DNA of 51,973 bases from Patescibacteria group bacterium (lineage in GTDB: Bacteria; Patescibacteriota; Saccharimonadia; Saccharimonadales; Saccharimonadaceae), in the NCBI GenBank assembly GCA_004322265.1, contig SCSZ01000021.1, positions 1 through 51,973 on the forward strand. Direction: 5' to 3'. The notes under the pieces are model-generated. The model was not told the origin of the DNA and made no database searches. It worked only from the letters and a program-made list of their open reading frames with translations. The stretch's first letter is position 1, and every line of letters begins with the position of its first letter. Position numbers and translations under genes: made by a program. Of the stretch, positions 18,797-28,140 are shown piece after piece.

Positions 18797-19951
18797 ATGA
18801 ACACGGAGCTCATCTATCTTGATCATGCCGCGGCGACACCAATCGATCCGCGTGTTCTTGCGGTTATGCAACCGTTCTTTAGTGATGATTTTTATAATCC
18901 ATCGAGCCCATATTCACCCGCGGTCAATGTTCGTCGGGCATATGATGAAGCCAAACACACACTTGCCCAGGTTATTGGCGCCAAGCCTGACGAAATCGTC
19001 GTTACAGCAGGCGCAACTGAGTCGATCAATTTGGCGTTTAATGGAATTACTGGACACGTCGTAGTGCCAGCCATAGAACATCATGCGGTGCTAGCAGCTG
19101 CAAAACTTCATGATCATACGATTGTGGATGTTGACGAACGTGGACTTGTATCACCCGATTCAATCAAAAAAGCGATTCGACCTGACACCTGCCTGGTTAG
19201 TGTTGCCATTGCCAATAACGAACTCGGTACAACTCAACCGTTACGTGATATTGCGGCTGTCATCAAAAATGAGCGTGAGGCACGACTCGAGCGTGGTGAT
19301 AAAACGCCTATCTACTTCCACACGGATGCGTCGCAGGGAGTTGGTCAGATTGATATCAATGTGGCACGACTTGGTGTTGATATGCTGACGCTAAACTCAG
19401 GTAAGATGTACGGTCCCAAACAAGTTGGTTTGCTATGGGCCGCAAGTAATATTACGTTGACACCACTTATTGTTGGTGGCGGGCAAGAACGAGGGCTTCG
19501 TAGCGGTACCGAAAACGTTGCAGGAACAGTTGGTTTTGCAAAGGCACTCAGTCTTGCGACCGAGCATCGTAAATTTGAATCAGAACGGCTGACTGGTTTA
19601 CGTGATAGTTTACAACAGAAGCTTTTTGATGCATTCCCTGATGCAATTTTTTCTGGACATCACAAGCATCGCCTCGCTGGGCACCTACATATATCGTTTC
19701 CAGGACTTGACGGCGAACGGCTTGTTTTTACCCTTGAAAATCGTGGTGTATTGGTTGCGACAGGCAGCGCATGTGCCGCCAATAAAGGCACACGTTCACA
19801 CGTATTAGTCGCAATAGGTTTAGCACCTGAGGTTGCCGATGGTAGCCTTCGATTAACACTTGGTCATTTATCAACGGAGGAAAATACCGCTCATGCTGGT
19901 GATATTATCGTCGAAGAAGTGAGACGTGAGTACGCGAGGATTCAGTCGTGA
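18797..19951 (+). CDS. Cysteine desulfurase (NifS/IscS type)
   Basis: YLDHAAATPIDPRV, VVTAGATESINLAFNG, FHTDASQGVGQIDINV, LNSGKMYGPKQVGLLW, RSGTENVAG, ATGSACAA. Confidence 0.94.
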   Translation: MNTELIYLDHAAATPIDPRVLAVMQPFFSDDFYNPSSPYSPAVNVRRAYDEAKHTLAQVIGAKPDEIVVTAGATESINLAFNGITGHVVVPAIEHHAVLAAAKLHDHTIVDVDERGLVSPDSIKKAIRPDTCLVSVAIANNELGTTQPLRDIAAVIKNEREARLERGDKTPIYFHTDASQGVGQIDINVARLGVDMLTLNSGKMYGPKQVGLLWAASNITLTPLIVGGGQERGLRSGTENVAGTVGFAKALSLATEHRKFESERLTGLRDSLQQKLFDAFPDAIFSGHHKHRLAGHLHISFPGLDGERLVFTLENRGVLVATGSACAANKGTRSHVLVAIGLAPEVADGSLRLTLGHLSTEENTAHAGDIIVEEVRREYARIQS

Positions 19952-20550
19952 TACGCTTTTTGGTAATTTTTCCGATAACAATTATCGCAATCATTGTTGC
20001 GATTAGTCTGTATCTTCAGCCGCATGATTTAGATAGTTGCAACGAACAGGTCGGTACTACTGCGCCGTGTCTGCCGGTTGATGCGATTGTGGCGGTGAGC
20101 GGTGGGGATACCAACGCCAGAACTGATGAAGCAATTCGTGTATATAAAAATGGCTGGTCAAAGACGCTGATTTTTTCAGGAGCAGCCCTAGATAAATCTG
20201 GCCCGAGTAATGCTGCAGTCATGCAGGCTCGTGCAATTTCTCAAGGTGTGCCAGCTTCAGCTATTTTGATTGATGAGTTATCAGAGACGACAAAGCAAAA
20301 CGCCGAGAATACAAAGAATATTTTTGACGCTCACAATATCAAAACAATCATTCTTGTAACCTCCGGTTATCATCAAAAGCGTGCAAGCCTCGAATTTAAT
20401 AAACGCGCTCCGGGGGTAACCACTTATAACCATCCAGTTGATACAGATCAGGATTGGTCATTCTGGTGGTGGACTAGTCCACATGGCTGGACGCTCGCGA
20501 TAACAGAACTCTTCAAGATAGTCCTATTTTACTTTGGAGTGAGTCAATAA
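19948..20550 (+). CDS. YdcF/SanA-like DUF218 protein
   Basis: N-terminal TM; VDAIVAVSGGDTNARTDEAIRVYKNGWSKTLIFSG, TKQNAENTKNIF, ILVTSGYHQKRASLEF. Confidence 0.85.
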   Translation: MIRFLVIFPITIIAIIVAISLYLQPHDLDSCNEQVGTTAPCLPVDAIVAVSGGDTNARTDEAIRVYKNGWSKTLIFSGAALDKSGPSNAAVMQARAISQGVPASAILIDELSETTKQNAENTKNIFDAHNIKTIILVTSGYHQKRASLEFNKRAPGVTTYNHPVDTDQDWSFWWWTSPHGWTLAITELFKIVLFYFGVSQ

Positions 20551-21692
20551 TGAGCACAAAGGTATATGTCGGAATGAGTGGAGGCGTTGATTCATCGCTG
20601 ACCGCGGCACTGCTGCTCGAACAAGGCTATGACGTTACGGGTGTTTATATGAAGAACTGGACACAGGATCTACCGGGTATGAGATGTCCGTGGGCCGATG
20701 ATTTGGCTGACGCAAAACGCGTCGCGGTACAACTTGGTATCGATTTTAAGGTTTTTGATTTTGAAACTGAATACAAACACAAAGTTGTTGATTACATGAT
20801 TGACGAATATAAGGCCGGCCGTACGCCAAACCCTGATATTATGTGTAACCAAGAGGTAAAGTTCAAGTTGTTCCTCGAGACGGCGCTTGAGGATGGCGCG
20901 GACATGATCGCAACTGGCCATTATGCAAGAGTTTTACATGCCAGCTCGTCGTCTGATCGCATTTCTGAAGAGACAGCGTTGTTCGCTGACGCTCCAACGG
21001 ATACAATCTCTTCAGCAATGGATCAACCAACAAGCAAGCGCGGCGTATTGCTCAAAGCGGCTGATGCAAATAAAGACCAAACGTACTTTCTTTATCGAGT
21101 AACCGGTGAGGCTCTTTCAAAAACACTCTTCCCGCTTGGTGAATATACGAAGCCTCGTGTTCGTGAGATGGCCAAGGAGCGTGGGCTATATACAGCAGGC
21201 AAAAAGGACAGCCAGGGAATTTGTTTCGTCGGTAAAGTCGGTATTCGCGATTTTCTTTCACAATATGTTGAGCAAACTCCCGGCAAGATCATTGATAAGA
21301 AATCAGGTGAGGTCCTCGGTCATCACGATGGTGCAATTTTCTACACGCTCGGTCAACGTCATGGACTCGAACTCGGCGGCGGTCTACCCTATTATGTCGT
21401 TGGCAAGGATATGGATAAGAATGAGGTATATATCACGACTGATTTGAACGACTCGTCGCTATGGAGGAACAACGTCCAGCTTGCAAGTGTGCACTGGATT
21501 AATGACGCACCTACTGAGGGTGAATATGATATTCGTGTTCGCCATCGTGCACCTCTTGTGAAGGCAAAACTTCGCTACGACAACGACGATGTTATTTTGG
21601 AACTTGATAATGCTGAGCGTGCCGTCGCACCAGGCCAATCTGTGGTTATATACGCTGGCGACACCTGCCTTGGCGGTGGCATTATCGTCTAA
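20550..21692 (+). CDS. mnmA: tRNA-uridine 2-sulfurtransferase MnmA
   Basis: VGMSGGVDSSLTAALL, GRTPNPDIMCNQEVKF, ATGHYAR, KKDSQGICFVGKV. Confidence 0.95.
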   Translation: MSTKVYVGMSGGVDSSLTAALLLEQGYDVTGVYMKNWTQDLPGMRCPWADDLADAKRVAVQLGIDFKVFDFETEYKHKVVDYMIDEYKAGRTPNPDIMCNQEVKFKLFLETALEDGADMIATGHYARVLHASSSSDRISEETALFADAPTDTISSAMDQPTSKRGVLLKAADANKDQTYFLYRVTGEALSKTLFPLGEYTKPRVREMAKERGLYTAGKKDSQGICFVGKVGIRDFLSQYVEQTPGKIIDKKSGEVLGHHDGAIFYTLGQRHGLELGGGLPYYVVGKDMDKNEVYITTDLNDSSLWRNNVQLASVHWINDAPTEGEYDIRVRHRAPLVKAKLRYDNDDVILELDNAERAVAPGQSVVIYAGDTCLGGGIIV

Positions 21693-21706
21693 TTCCTTCC
21701 TCCTTA

Positions 21707-21731
21707 CCTTCCAAGGTTGAACCTTGGAAGG
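21707..21731 (+). repeat. REP-like palindrome copy 3 (first half of inverted pair)
   Basis: ccttccaaggtt g aaccttggaagg. Confidence 0.85.
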
Positions 21732-21752
21732 TGTTAATTAGCCAGTTTTTAC

Positions 21753-21775
21753 TTTCCAAGGTTCAACCTTGGAAA
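21753..21775 (-). repeat. REP-like palindrome copy 4 (second half of inverted pair)
   Basis: tttccaaggtt c aaccttggaaa; opposite central base to copy 3. Confidence 0.85.
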
Positions 21776-21834
21776 AGCAGGGTAGTGATAAAGGTGAATT
21801 GTAATTAACTTAGCGGACTGCTAAAATAACAGAG

Positions 21835-23793
21835 ATGAATGCACAGGAAATTCGTAATGCATATCTGCAGTTTTTTGCGGAGCGTGGTCATACAATTATT
21901 CCTCGTGCCAAACTTGTGCCATTAAACGACCCCACAACTCTCTTTACAGGTAGCGGTATGCAACCACTTTTGCCGTACCTGCTGGGACAGCCACATCAGG
22001 ATGGGGTCAGGCTTGCTGATAGCCAGACTGCACTTCGTGCCCAGGATATTGATGATGTGGGTGATAATCGCCACACGACATTTTTTGAAATGCTTGGTAA
22101 CTGGAGTCTCGGTGATTATTTCAAGGAACAACAAATTCGCTGGTTTTTTGAATTCCTCACTGATGTTGTTGGACTCGATCCGAATAAGATTTACGTAACG
22201 GCTTTTATTGGCGACGAAGCACATGGCATCCCACGCGATGACGAAGCGGCGAATATTTGGCAGAAAGTCTTCCAGGAAAAGGGAATTGAAGCCAAGATTG
22301 TTGAGGTCGGTAGCCAGGAAGATGGTAACAAACGCGGTATCAAACCTGGCGAGCGTATTTTCTTTTATGATGATGGCGAGAACTGGTGGAGCCGCGGCGG
22401 CGGTCTAGATAAAACACCAATTGGAGATCCATGCGGTCCTGATAGCGAAGTCTTCTATGACTTTGGTCCACAGAATCATGCAGAGGGATTTGGCCTGGCT
22501 CATCCAGCTAGCGACAGTGGTCAATTCATGGAAATTGGCAACCAAGTCTTTATGCAATATCGTCGAAATGATGACGGTAGCTTTACGCCACTCGATAAAC
22601 AGAATGTGGATTTTGGTGGCGGCCTTGAGCGAATCGCTGCCGCTAAAATCGATAGTCCTGATGTCTTCAAAATTAGTTTGCTGTGGCCAATTATCGAGAA
22701 ACTCCAAACACTCAGCGGTAAAAATTATGAATCTCACACCGAAAGCATGCGCGTGATCGCCGATCATTTGCGTGCGGCAACATTCCTGGCTGTTGACGGA
22801 GTTAAGCCCGCGAATAAGGAACAGGGTTATGTCATGCGTCGACTGTTACGACGGGCAATTCGTTTTGCGTTTGATCTTGGGATCGAACAGAATTTTCTAG
22901 AGGGTATTGTGCCTGTTATCGCCGATATGTACGAGGATGATTACCCGGAGGTTAAGGCTCAACGTGAAGACGTTATTGCAACGCTTGTTAAGGAAGAGAA
23001 AGTTTTCCGTCAAACACTTCGTAAAGGCTTAAGTACACTTATTTCTATTACAAAAACCAAAACGCAACCAGTAGGGGCTTATATCGTGCAAGACGATCCC
23101 AAGGAGGCAGTCAAAGAAGCCAGCTCAGGAACGAACACCTTAAATGGCGAAATGATATTTACACTTTACGATACTTATGGCTTTCCGGTTGAACTCTCGA
23201 CCGAAGAAGCATTTAAACAAGATATTGCATTGTCGGAGAACTGGCAAGCAGAATTTGACGCCAAGATGAAGGAGCAGCGTGAACGTTCACAAACCGCAGC
23301 TAAAGGTACTTTTAAGGGCGGCTTAGCTGGCGATAAAGATATTCACAAAAAATATCACACTGCGACACACCTGTTACAGTCTGCCTTGCGTGAATTATTC
23401 GGTCCAGAACTTCGCCAGCACGGTAGCAATATTACCGAGGAGCGCCTACGGTTTGATTTCAACCACGACAGCAAAATGACTCCAGAAGAAATCAAAAAGG
23501 CAGAAGACTTGGTTAATGGCTGGATCAAGGAAGACTTACCGGTTAAATATACCGACTACCCGACTCAGGAGGCGCTCGACATGGGTGCGATTGGTCCATT
23601 TGGTGAGCGTTATGGCGAGAAAGTAAAGGTCTATCAAATGGGTGAGGATGATCACATTGCCTCACTTGAAATTTGTGGTGGACCTCATGTTGATAATACA
23701 GGGCACTTGGCTGAGGGTGGAAAAGTCTTTAAGATAACCAAGGAGGAATCGAGCTCTGCGGGCATTCGTAGAATCAAAGCTCAACTTATCTAA
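21835..23793 (+). CDS. alaS: Alanyl-tRNA synthetase, short form
   Basis: NAQEIRNAYLQFFAERGHTIIP, HTTFFEMLGNWSLGDYFKEQ, DFGGGLERIAA, editing-domain HKKYHTATHLLQSALRELFG and CGGPHVDNTG; 652 aa. Confidence 0.95.
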   Translation: MNAQEIRNAYLQFFAERGHTIIPRAKLVPLNDPTTLFTGSGMQPLLPYLLGQPHQDGVRLADSQTALRAQDIDDVGDNRHTTFFEMLGNWSLGDYFKEQQIRWFFEFLTDVVGLDPNKIYVTAFIGDEAHGIPRDDEAANIWQKVFQEKGIEAKIVEVGSQEDGNKRGIKPGERIFFYDDGENWWSRGGGLDKTPIGDPCGPDSEVFYDFGPQNHAEGFGLAHPASDSGQFMEIGNQVFMQYRRNDDGSFTPLDKQNVDFGGGLERIAAAKIDSPDVFKISLLWPIIEKLQTLSGKNYESHTESMRVIADHLRAATFLAVDGVKPANKEQGYVMRRLLRRAIRFAFDLGIEQNFLEGIVPVIADMYEDDYPEVKAQREDVIATLVKEEKVFRQTLRKGLSTLISITKTKTQPVGAYIVQDDPKEAVKEASSGTNTLNGEMIFTLYDTYGFPVELSTEEAFKQDIALSENWQAEFDAKMKEQRERSQTAAKGTFKGGLAGDKDIHKKYHTATHLLQSALRELFGPELRQHGSNITEERLRFDFNHDSKMTPEEIKKAEDLVNGWIKEDLPVKYTDYPTQEALDMGAIGPFGERYGEKVKVYQMGEDDHIASLEICGGPHVDNTGHLAEGGKVFKITKEESSSAGIRRIKAQLI

Positions 23794-23795
23794 CT

Positions 23796-24773
23796 ATGAC
23801 TTTACTTTTTTGGGCGGCAATTCTTGCATTAATTATATTCTCAGCGATTTGCTCAGGATTGAACATTGCGTTAATGTCGCTATCAATACAGTATTTGAAA
23901 CGCCAGTCAAAACTTGGTAATGTCTATGCAAAACGAGTTCTGCCTCTCAGGCAAAATAGCCACCTGAGCCTGGCGGCAATACTTCTTTGTAACATTGCGG
24001 CGGTGTCAGTAACATCAATTTTGTTCGATTCACAGATACAGGGTTTGCTGGCGGTTATCGCCACGACGCTACTACTCGTTATTTTTGGCGAGCTACTACC
24101 GCAGGCGCTATTTGCTCGTTTTGCACTTCGATTTTCGTACTACCTGGCACCGATTCTATGGGTTATGATTATCGCCACGTATCCAATAACTAAGGTTTTA
24201 CAGCTGATCCTAGATAGGATGATTGGTCATCAACCCGAACGACTTCATAGCCGTGATGAACTTGGCTATATTATTAGCGAACATTTGACCGGTGAAATTG
24301 ACAGTGAGCTGGATGAAAGTGAGGCCGAAATTATTCGAGGAGCGCTGAGTCTCAGTGAAAAGCGCGTGAAGAGCATCGCAACACCTATCGACAAAGTCTA
24401 TTATTTATCACTCCATAGCCTTCTGGATGATGCGAAAGTTGACGAGATTAAAAAGCAAAATCGTAGTCGCATCCCTATCTTTAACGATGACTTGACTGAA
24501 TGTTACGGAGTAATTCTCATGAAAGATCTCGTTGACGTTGATTTTGACACGCATCCTATATATGTTAGCGACTTACGTCTTTATAAGACAAAATCTGTCG
24601 GCGATATGACAGCGCTCGATACATTATTCCACAAGTTTATTACTTCACACTCACACTTAATTCCTGTAACAGATGATGGAAAAATTGTCGCAATCGTTAC
24701 GATTGAGGATCTAATCGAGGAAATCTTTGATCACGAAATCATTGATGAGGCGGATTTAGAAAGAGTTAACTAG
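23796..24773 (+). CDS. CNNM/hemolysin C-like membrane protein with CBS domain pair
   Basis: N-terminal DUF21-like TM region; VKSIATPIDKVYYLSLHSLLDDAKVDEIKKQNRSRIPIFND, VTIEDLIEEIFDHEI. Confidence 0.88.
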   Translation: MTLLFWAAILALIIFSAICSGLNIALMSLSIQYLKRQSKLGNVYAKRVLPLRQNSHLSLAAILLCNIAAVSVTSILFDSQIQGLLAVIATTLLLVIFGELLPQALFARFALRFSYYLAPILWVMIIATYPITKVLQLILDRMIGHQPERLHSRDELGYIISEHLTGEIDSELDESEAEIIRGALSLSEKRVKSIATPIDKVYYLSLHSLLDDAKVDEIKKQNRSRIPIFNDDLTECYGVILMKDLVDVDFDTHPIYVSDLRLYKTKSVGDMTALDTLFHKFITSHSHLIPVTDDGKIVAIVTIEDLIEEIFDHEIIDEADLERVN

Positions 24774-24810
24774 CTACCATAAGCGTCTTTAGTATATAAT
24801 AGAGCCATCT

Positions 24811-26076
24811 ATGGTATTTGAAAAACTTCGAGCCAGCCGCAAAAACAATGCAGCAAACGACTATATTGTCGCGCTAGACATTGGTACTGAATTCGTTAAG
24901 GCACTCATTGCCAAGCTGGACGGCGACACGCTTAATATTGTTGGTGTCGGGCGCGCTCGTCAAGAACTAAGCGATATGCACTCTGGTGCGATTGCCGACA
25001 TTGCTGGCGTTGTTCGTAATTGTGAGGATGCTTTGTCTGAAGCCGAGGATCAAGCGGGACTTCAGGCCAAACGGGTTGTCATTGGAATTGCCGGGGAACT
25101 GGTTAAGGGTGTTACGAATACGATTCGTTATCGCCGTCCGCAACCTGACCGACCACTTGATACGGCCGAGATGGAATTCATTATCGAGAAAGTCCAAGAG
25201 CGCGCCCAAGGCAAAGCCCAGAAACAGATTGCCTTAGAGACCGGCAATGATGAAGTTGAGGTAAAACTTGTTAACAGTGCTCTGGTTAGTATTCATATTG
25301 ATGGATACAAAGTCAGTAATCCTATTGGCTTTCAGGGCAAGGACGTTGCTGTCCAAATCTATACGGCCTTTGCGCCGATGGTGCACATTGGTGCCCTGGA
25401 GCGCGTCGCTGACGAGCTATCACTTGAACTACTTGCCGTTGCGGCTGAACCTTTCGCGGTCAGCCGCACCATGCTGGGGAGTGATGTCAATAGTAACTTC
25501 ACGGCCATTCTTGCCGATGTTGGTGGTGGTACGACTGATATTGCCGTTGTTAATGACGGTGGTGTTGAGGGTACTAAAATGTTTGGTATTGGTGGACGAA
25601 GCTTTACGAACACGATTGCCAGCGAAATGAACTTATCATACGCTGATGCCGAAAAACTAAAAGTTAACATCGGACATAGTCAAATCAAACCAAAAGTTGC
25701 CGAGGAAGTTAATGATGCAATCGACAAGACTCTTGAGGTCTGGGTCGCGGGCGTCGAGCTTGCTCTGAGTGAATTTGATTCAGTAGACCATTTGCCAAAT
25801 CGTATTCTGTTATGTGGTGGTGGTGCCAGTCTTGAAAAACTAGTTGACGCGCTTGGTAAGGCAGAGTGGCACAAAGATTTGCCATTTACCAAGAAACCAA
25901 CTGTGCACTATATTCAGCCATCTGACGTGCTTGGAATTGTCGATTCAACAGGGGTCGTTAATGACCATACGTTCATTACCGCCATGGGACTTCTAAGGGT
26001 TGGCTATGATACACTTATAGGTAGTGGTGATGGTGATACCATCAAAGAAAAACTCAATCGGATCCTAAGAATCTAG
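24811..26076 (+). CDS. FtsA-like actin-fold (SHS2) cell division protein
   Basis: YIVALDIGTEFVKALIAKL, ILADVGGGTTDIAVVNDGG, GIGGRSFTNTIASEM, ILLCGGGASLEKLVDAL. Confidence 0.85.
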   Translation: MVFEKLRASRKNNAANDYIVALDIGTEFVKALIAKLDGDTLNIVGVGRARQELSDMHSGAIADIAGVVRNCEDALSEAEDQAGLQAKRVVIGIAGELVKGVTNTIRYRRPQPDRPLDTAEMEFIIEKVQERAQGKAQKQIALETGNDEVEVKLVNSALVSIHIDGYKVSNPIGFQGKDVAVQIYTAFAPMVHIGALERVADELSLELLAVAAEPFAVSRTMLGSDVNSNFTAILADVGGGTTDIAVVNDGGVEGTKMFGIGGRSFTNTIASEMNLSYADAEKLKVNIGHSQIKPKVAEEVNDAIDKTLEVWVAGVELALSEFDSVDHLPNRILLCGGGASLEKLVDALGKAEWHKDLPFTKKPTVHYIQPSDVLGIVDSTGVVNDHTFITAMGLLRVGYDTLIGSGDGDTIKEKLNRILRI

Positions 26077-26078
26077 TT

Positions 26079-27740
26079 ATGAATAAAGATGTAATATATA
26101 TCGATGTTGAAGACGACGTAACCGCGATTATCGGTAAAATTAAGGCTAGCCGCGAGAAAGTTATTGCACTTGTACCGCCAAAGCGCGTCGGAGTACTCCA
26201 GAGTGCCGTTAATTTACGTCTACTTGATCGTATGGCGAATTCGAGCCACAAACATTTGGTCCTGATTACAAATAACCAGGCCTTGATTGCCTTATCAGCC
26301 GCTGCAGGGATTCCTGTTGCCAAGAATTTGCAGAGCAAGCCAGAACTTGCAGAGATTACAGCCCTAAACGTTGACGATGATGAAGACATTATTGATGGGT
26401 CTAATCTACCTGTTGGTGAGCTTGAACGGACAACAGACCGTCCCAAGCCAGATCCTGTCGATGATGCGATTGACGAGCTGGATATTGATGATAAAAAGGT
26501 CGACGTTGCCTCAGGTATGGGTTCAGTCGCAATTAGACAACCCAAGAAGAATGGCATCAAGGTTCCAAACTTCAATACGTTTCGTAAACGACTCTTTCTC
26601 GGTATCGCGGTTTTCATCGTACTCGTTATATTTTTGATCTGGGCGAATCTGTTCGCGCCCGCTGCAACAATCCTTGTAACAGCTAAGACTATTACGACGC
26701 CTGTCAGCACGACGGTAACATTAAACGGTGCAACGCCGACTGATACCACGAAGGGCACAGTCCAGACAATCACTCAGACGCTCAAAAAGGATAACGTCAT
26801 TAAGTTTACTGCCACTGGTTCACAGGATGTGGGTGCGAAGGCAACAGGTACAATCAACATTGAAAACTGCGACAGTAGCTCACCAATAACAATTCCTGCA
26901 AGCGCAACGTTTACTGCGAGTAGTGGCCAGGTATTTAACAATACGGCGACAGTAACAGTAGGTGGGTTGACGGGTTCATCATCAGTTTGTAAAAACACTG
27001 GAGCTGGTGCAGGTACAGGAACAGCAAACGTAGTGGCTCCGACTCCAGGAACATCCTATAATATTGCGGCGACAAGCTACTCGATTAGCACCGTTGATTC
27101 AGGCGCGTATGTGTATGCCAATGGTTCGAGTATGACTGGTGGTACCTCAAAGATTGCGACGGTCGTAACGGCCAGCGATATCCAAAAGGCGACCGACGCA
27201 TTAAATGCACTCAGTACTGACGATGCTAAGAAGCAAGTAACAAAGCAATTTACCAATGGTGAAATTGTTATCGGTGATAGCTTCAACGCAGCCTATGGAA
27301 CGCCCGTTTCGGCCCCTGCGTTGGGTGCCGAGGCAGATGCACAGGCAACTCTGACAAGTAGCACCGTCTATACCATTACAGCGATTCCTAAATCGGATGT
27401 TGAGCTATACCTCAAGAGTGCGCTCGCCAAACAACTGGTTGGCACAACCGACCAGCGCGTCTACGACGATGGCGTCAGCACCGTACTGTTCACAGGATAT
27501 AGCAAGAGTGATACCGCAACGACCGTGAACATCAATGCCAAGGGACAGGTCGGGCCTAACATCGATACCAATGCACTAAAGACCCAGGTTAAAGGCAAGA
27601 AATCTGGTGAAATTCAAAGTTTACTCACTAACATCTCTGGTGTGAGCGACGTTACCGTTAACTTCTCGTACCCATGGGTAACGACAGTTCCGAATGATGT
27701 CAATAAAATCGACGTACAGTTTAAGTTGACTAATGGCTAG
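26079..27740 (+). CDS. Single-pass membrane protein with a baseplate-J-like extracellular region
   Basis: Cytosolic alpha/beta-like N-terminus, one TM (LFLGIAVFIVLVIFLIWANLFAPAATILVTAKTI), Thr/Ser-rich extracellular region; family assigned by resemblance only. Confidence 0.6.
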   Translation: MNKDVIYIDVEDDVTAIIGKIKASREKVIALVPPKRVGVLQSAVNLRLLDRMANSSHKHLVLITNNQALIALSAAAGIPVAKNLQSKPELAEITALNVDDDEDIIDGSNLPVGELERTTDRPKPDPVDDAIDELDIDDKKVDVASGMGSVAIRQPKKNGIKVPNFNTFRKRLFLGIAVFIVLVIFLIWANLFAPAATILVTAKTITTPVSTTVTLNGATPTDTTKGTVQTITQTLKKDNVIKFTATGSQDVGAKATGTINIENCDSSSPITIPASATFTASSGQVFNNTATVTVGGLTGSSSVCKNTGAGAGTGTANVVAPTPGTSYNIAATSYSISTVDSGAYVYANGSSMTGGTSKIATVVTASDIQKATDALNALSTDDAKKQVTKQFTNGEIVIGDSFNAAYGTPVSAPALGAEADAQATLTSSTVYTITAIPKSDVELYLKSALAKQLVGTTDQRVYDDGVSTVLFTGYSKSDTATTVNINAKGQVGPNIDTNALKTQVKGKKSGEIQSLLTNISGVSDVTVNFSYPWVTTVPNDVNKIDVQFKLTNG

Positions 27741-28140
27741 CCAAAATATTATCTGTTTGGACGTCGGCGAAAAACGTATTGGCGTTGCTGTTGCTGACAG
27801 TGCCGTGCGAATTGCGGTACCATTTGAAACAATTGATGTTGATGGTCATGAGCTCGCTGCTATCACCAGGATCGCAATAACAGAGAGGGCCGAGGTGATG
27901 GTCGTGGGCTATCCACGTAATCAATCGGGCGAACCGACCGCACAGACTCAGTACGTCGAGCAATTCGCAAAAAGTTTGCAAGGTATTGTGCCAAAAATTG
28001 TATTTCAGGACGAATCACTCACTAGTGTTATGGCCGAGGAACAGCTAGCTATTCATAAAAAGCCATACACAAAGGGCGATATTGATGCCCAAGCTGCAGC
28101 GATCATTCTGACAGACTACCTCGAGACACACAATGCGTAA
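27733..28140 (+). CDS. ruvX: Putative pre-16S rRNA nuclease YqgF/RuvX
   Basis: CLDVGEKRIGVAVAD, VVGYPRNQSGEPTAQTQYVEQFA, FQDESLTSVMAE, DAQAAAIILTDYL. Confidence 0.92.
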   Translation: MASQNIICLDVGEKRIGVAVADSAVRIAVPFETIDVDGHELAAITRIAITERAEVMVVGYPRNQSGEPTAQTQYVEQFAKSLQGIVPKIVFQDESLTSVMAEEQLAIHKKPYTKGDIDAQAAAIILTDYLETHNA

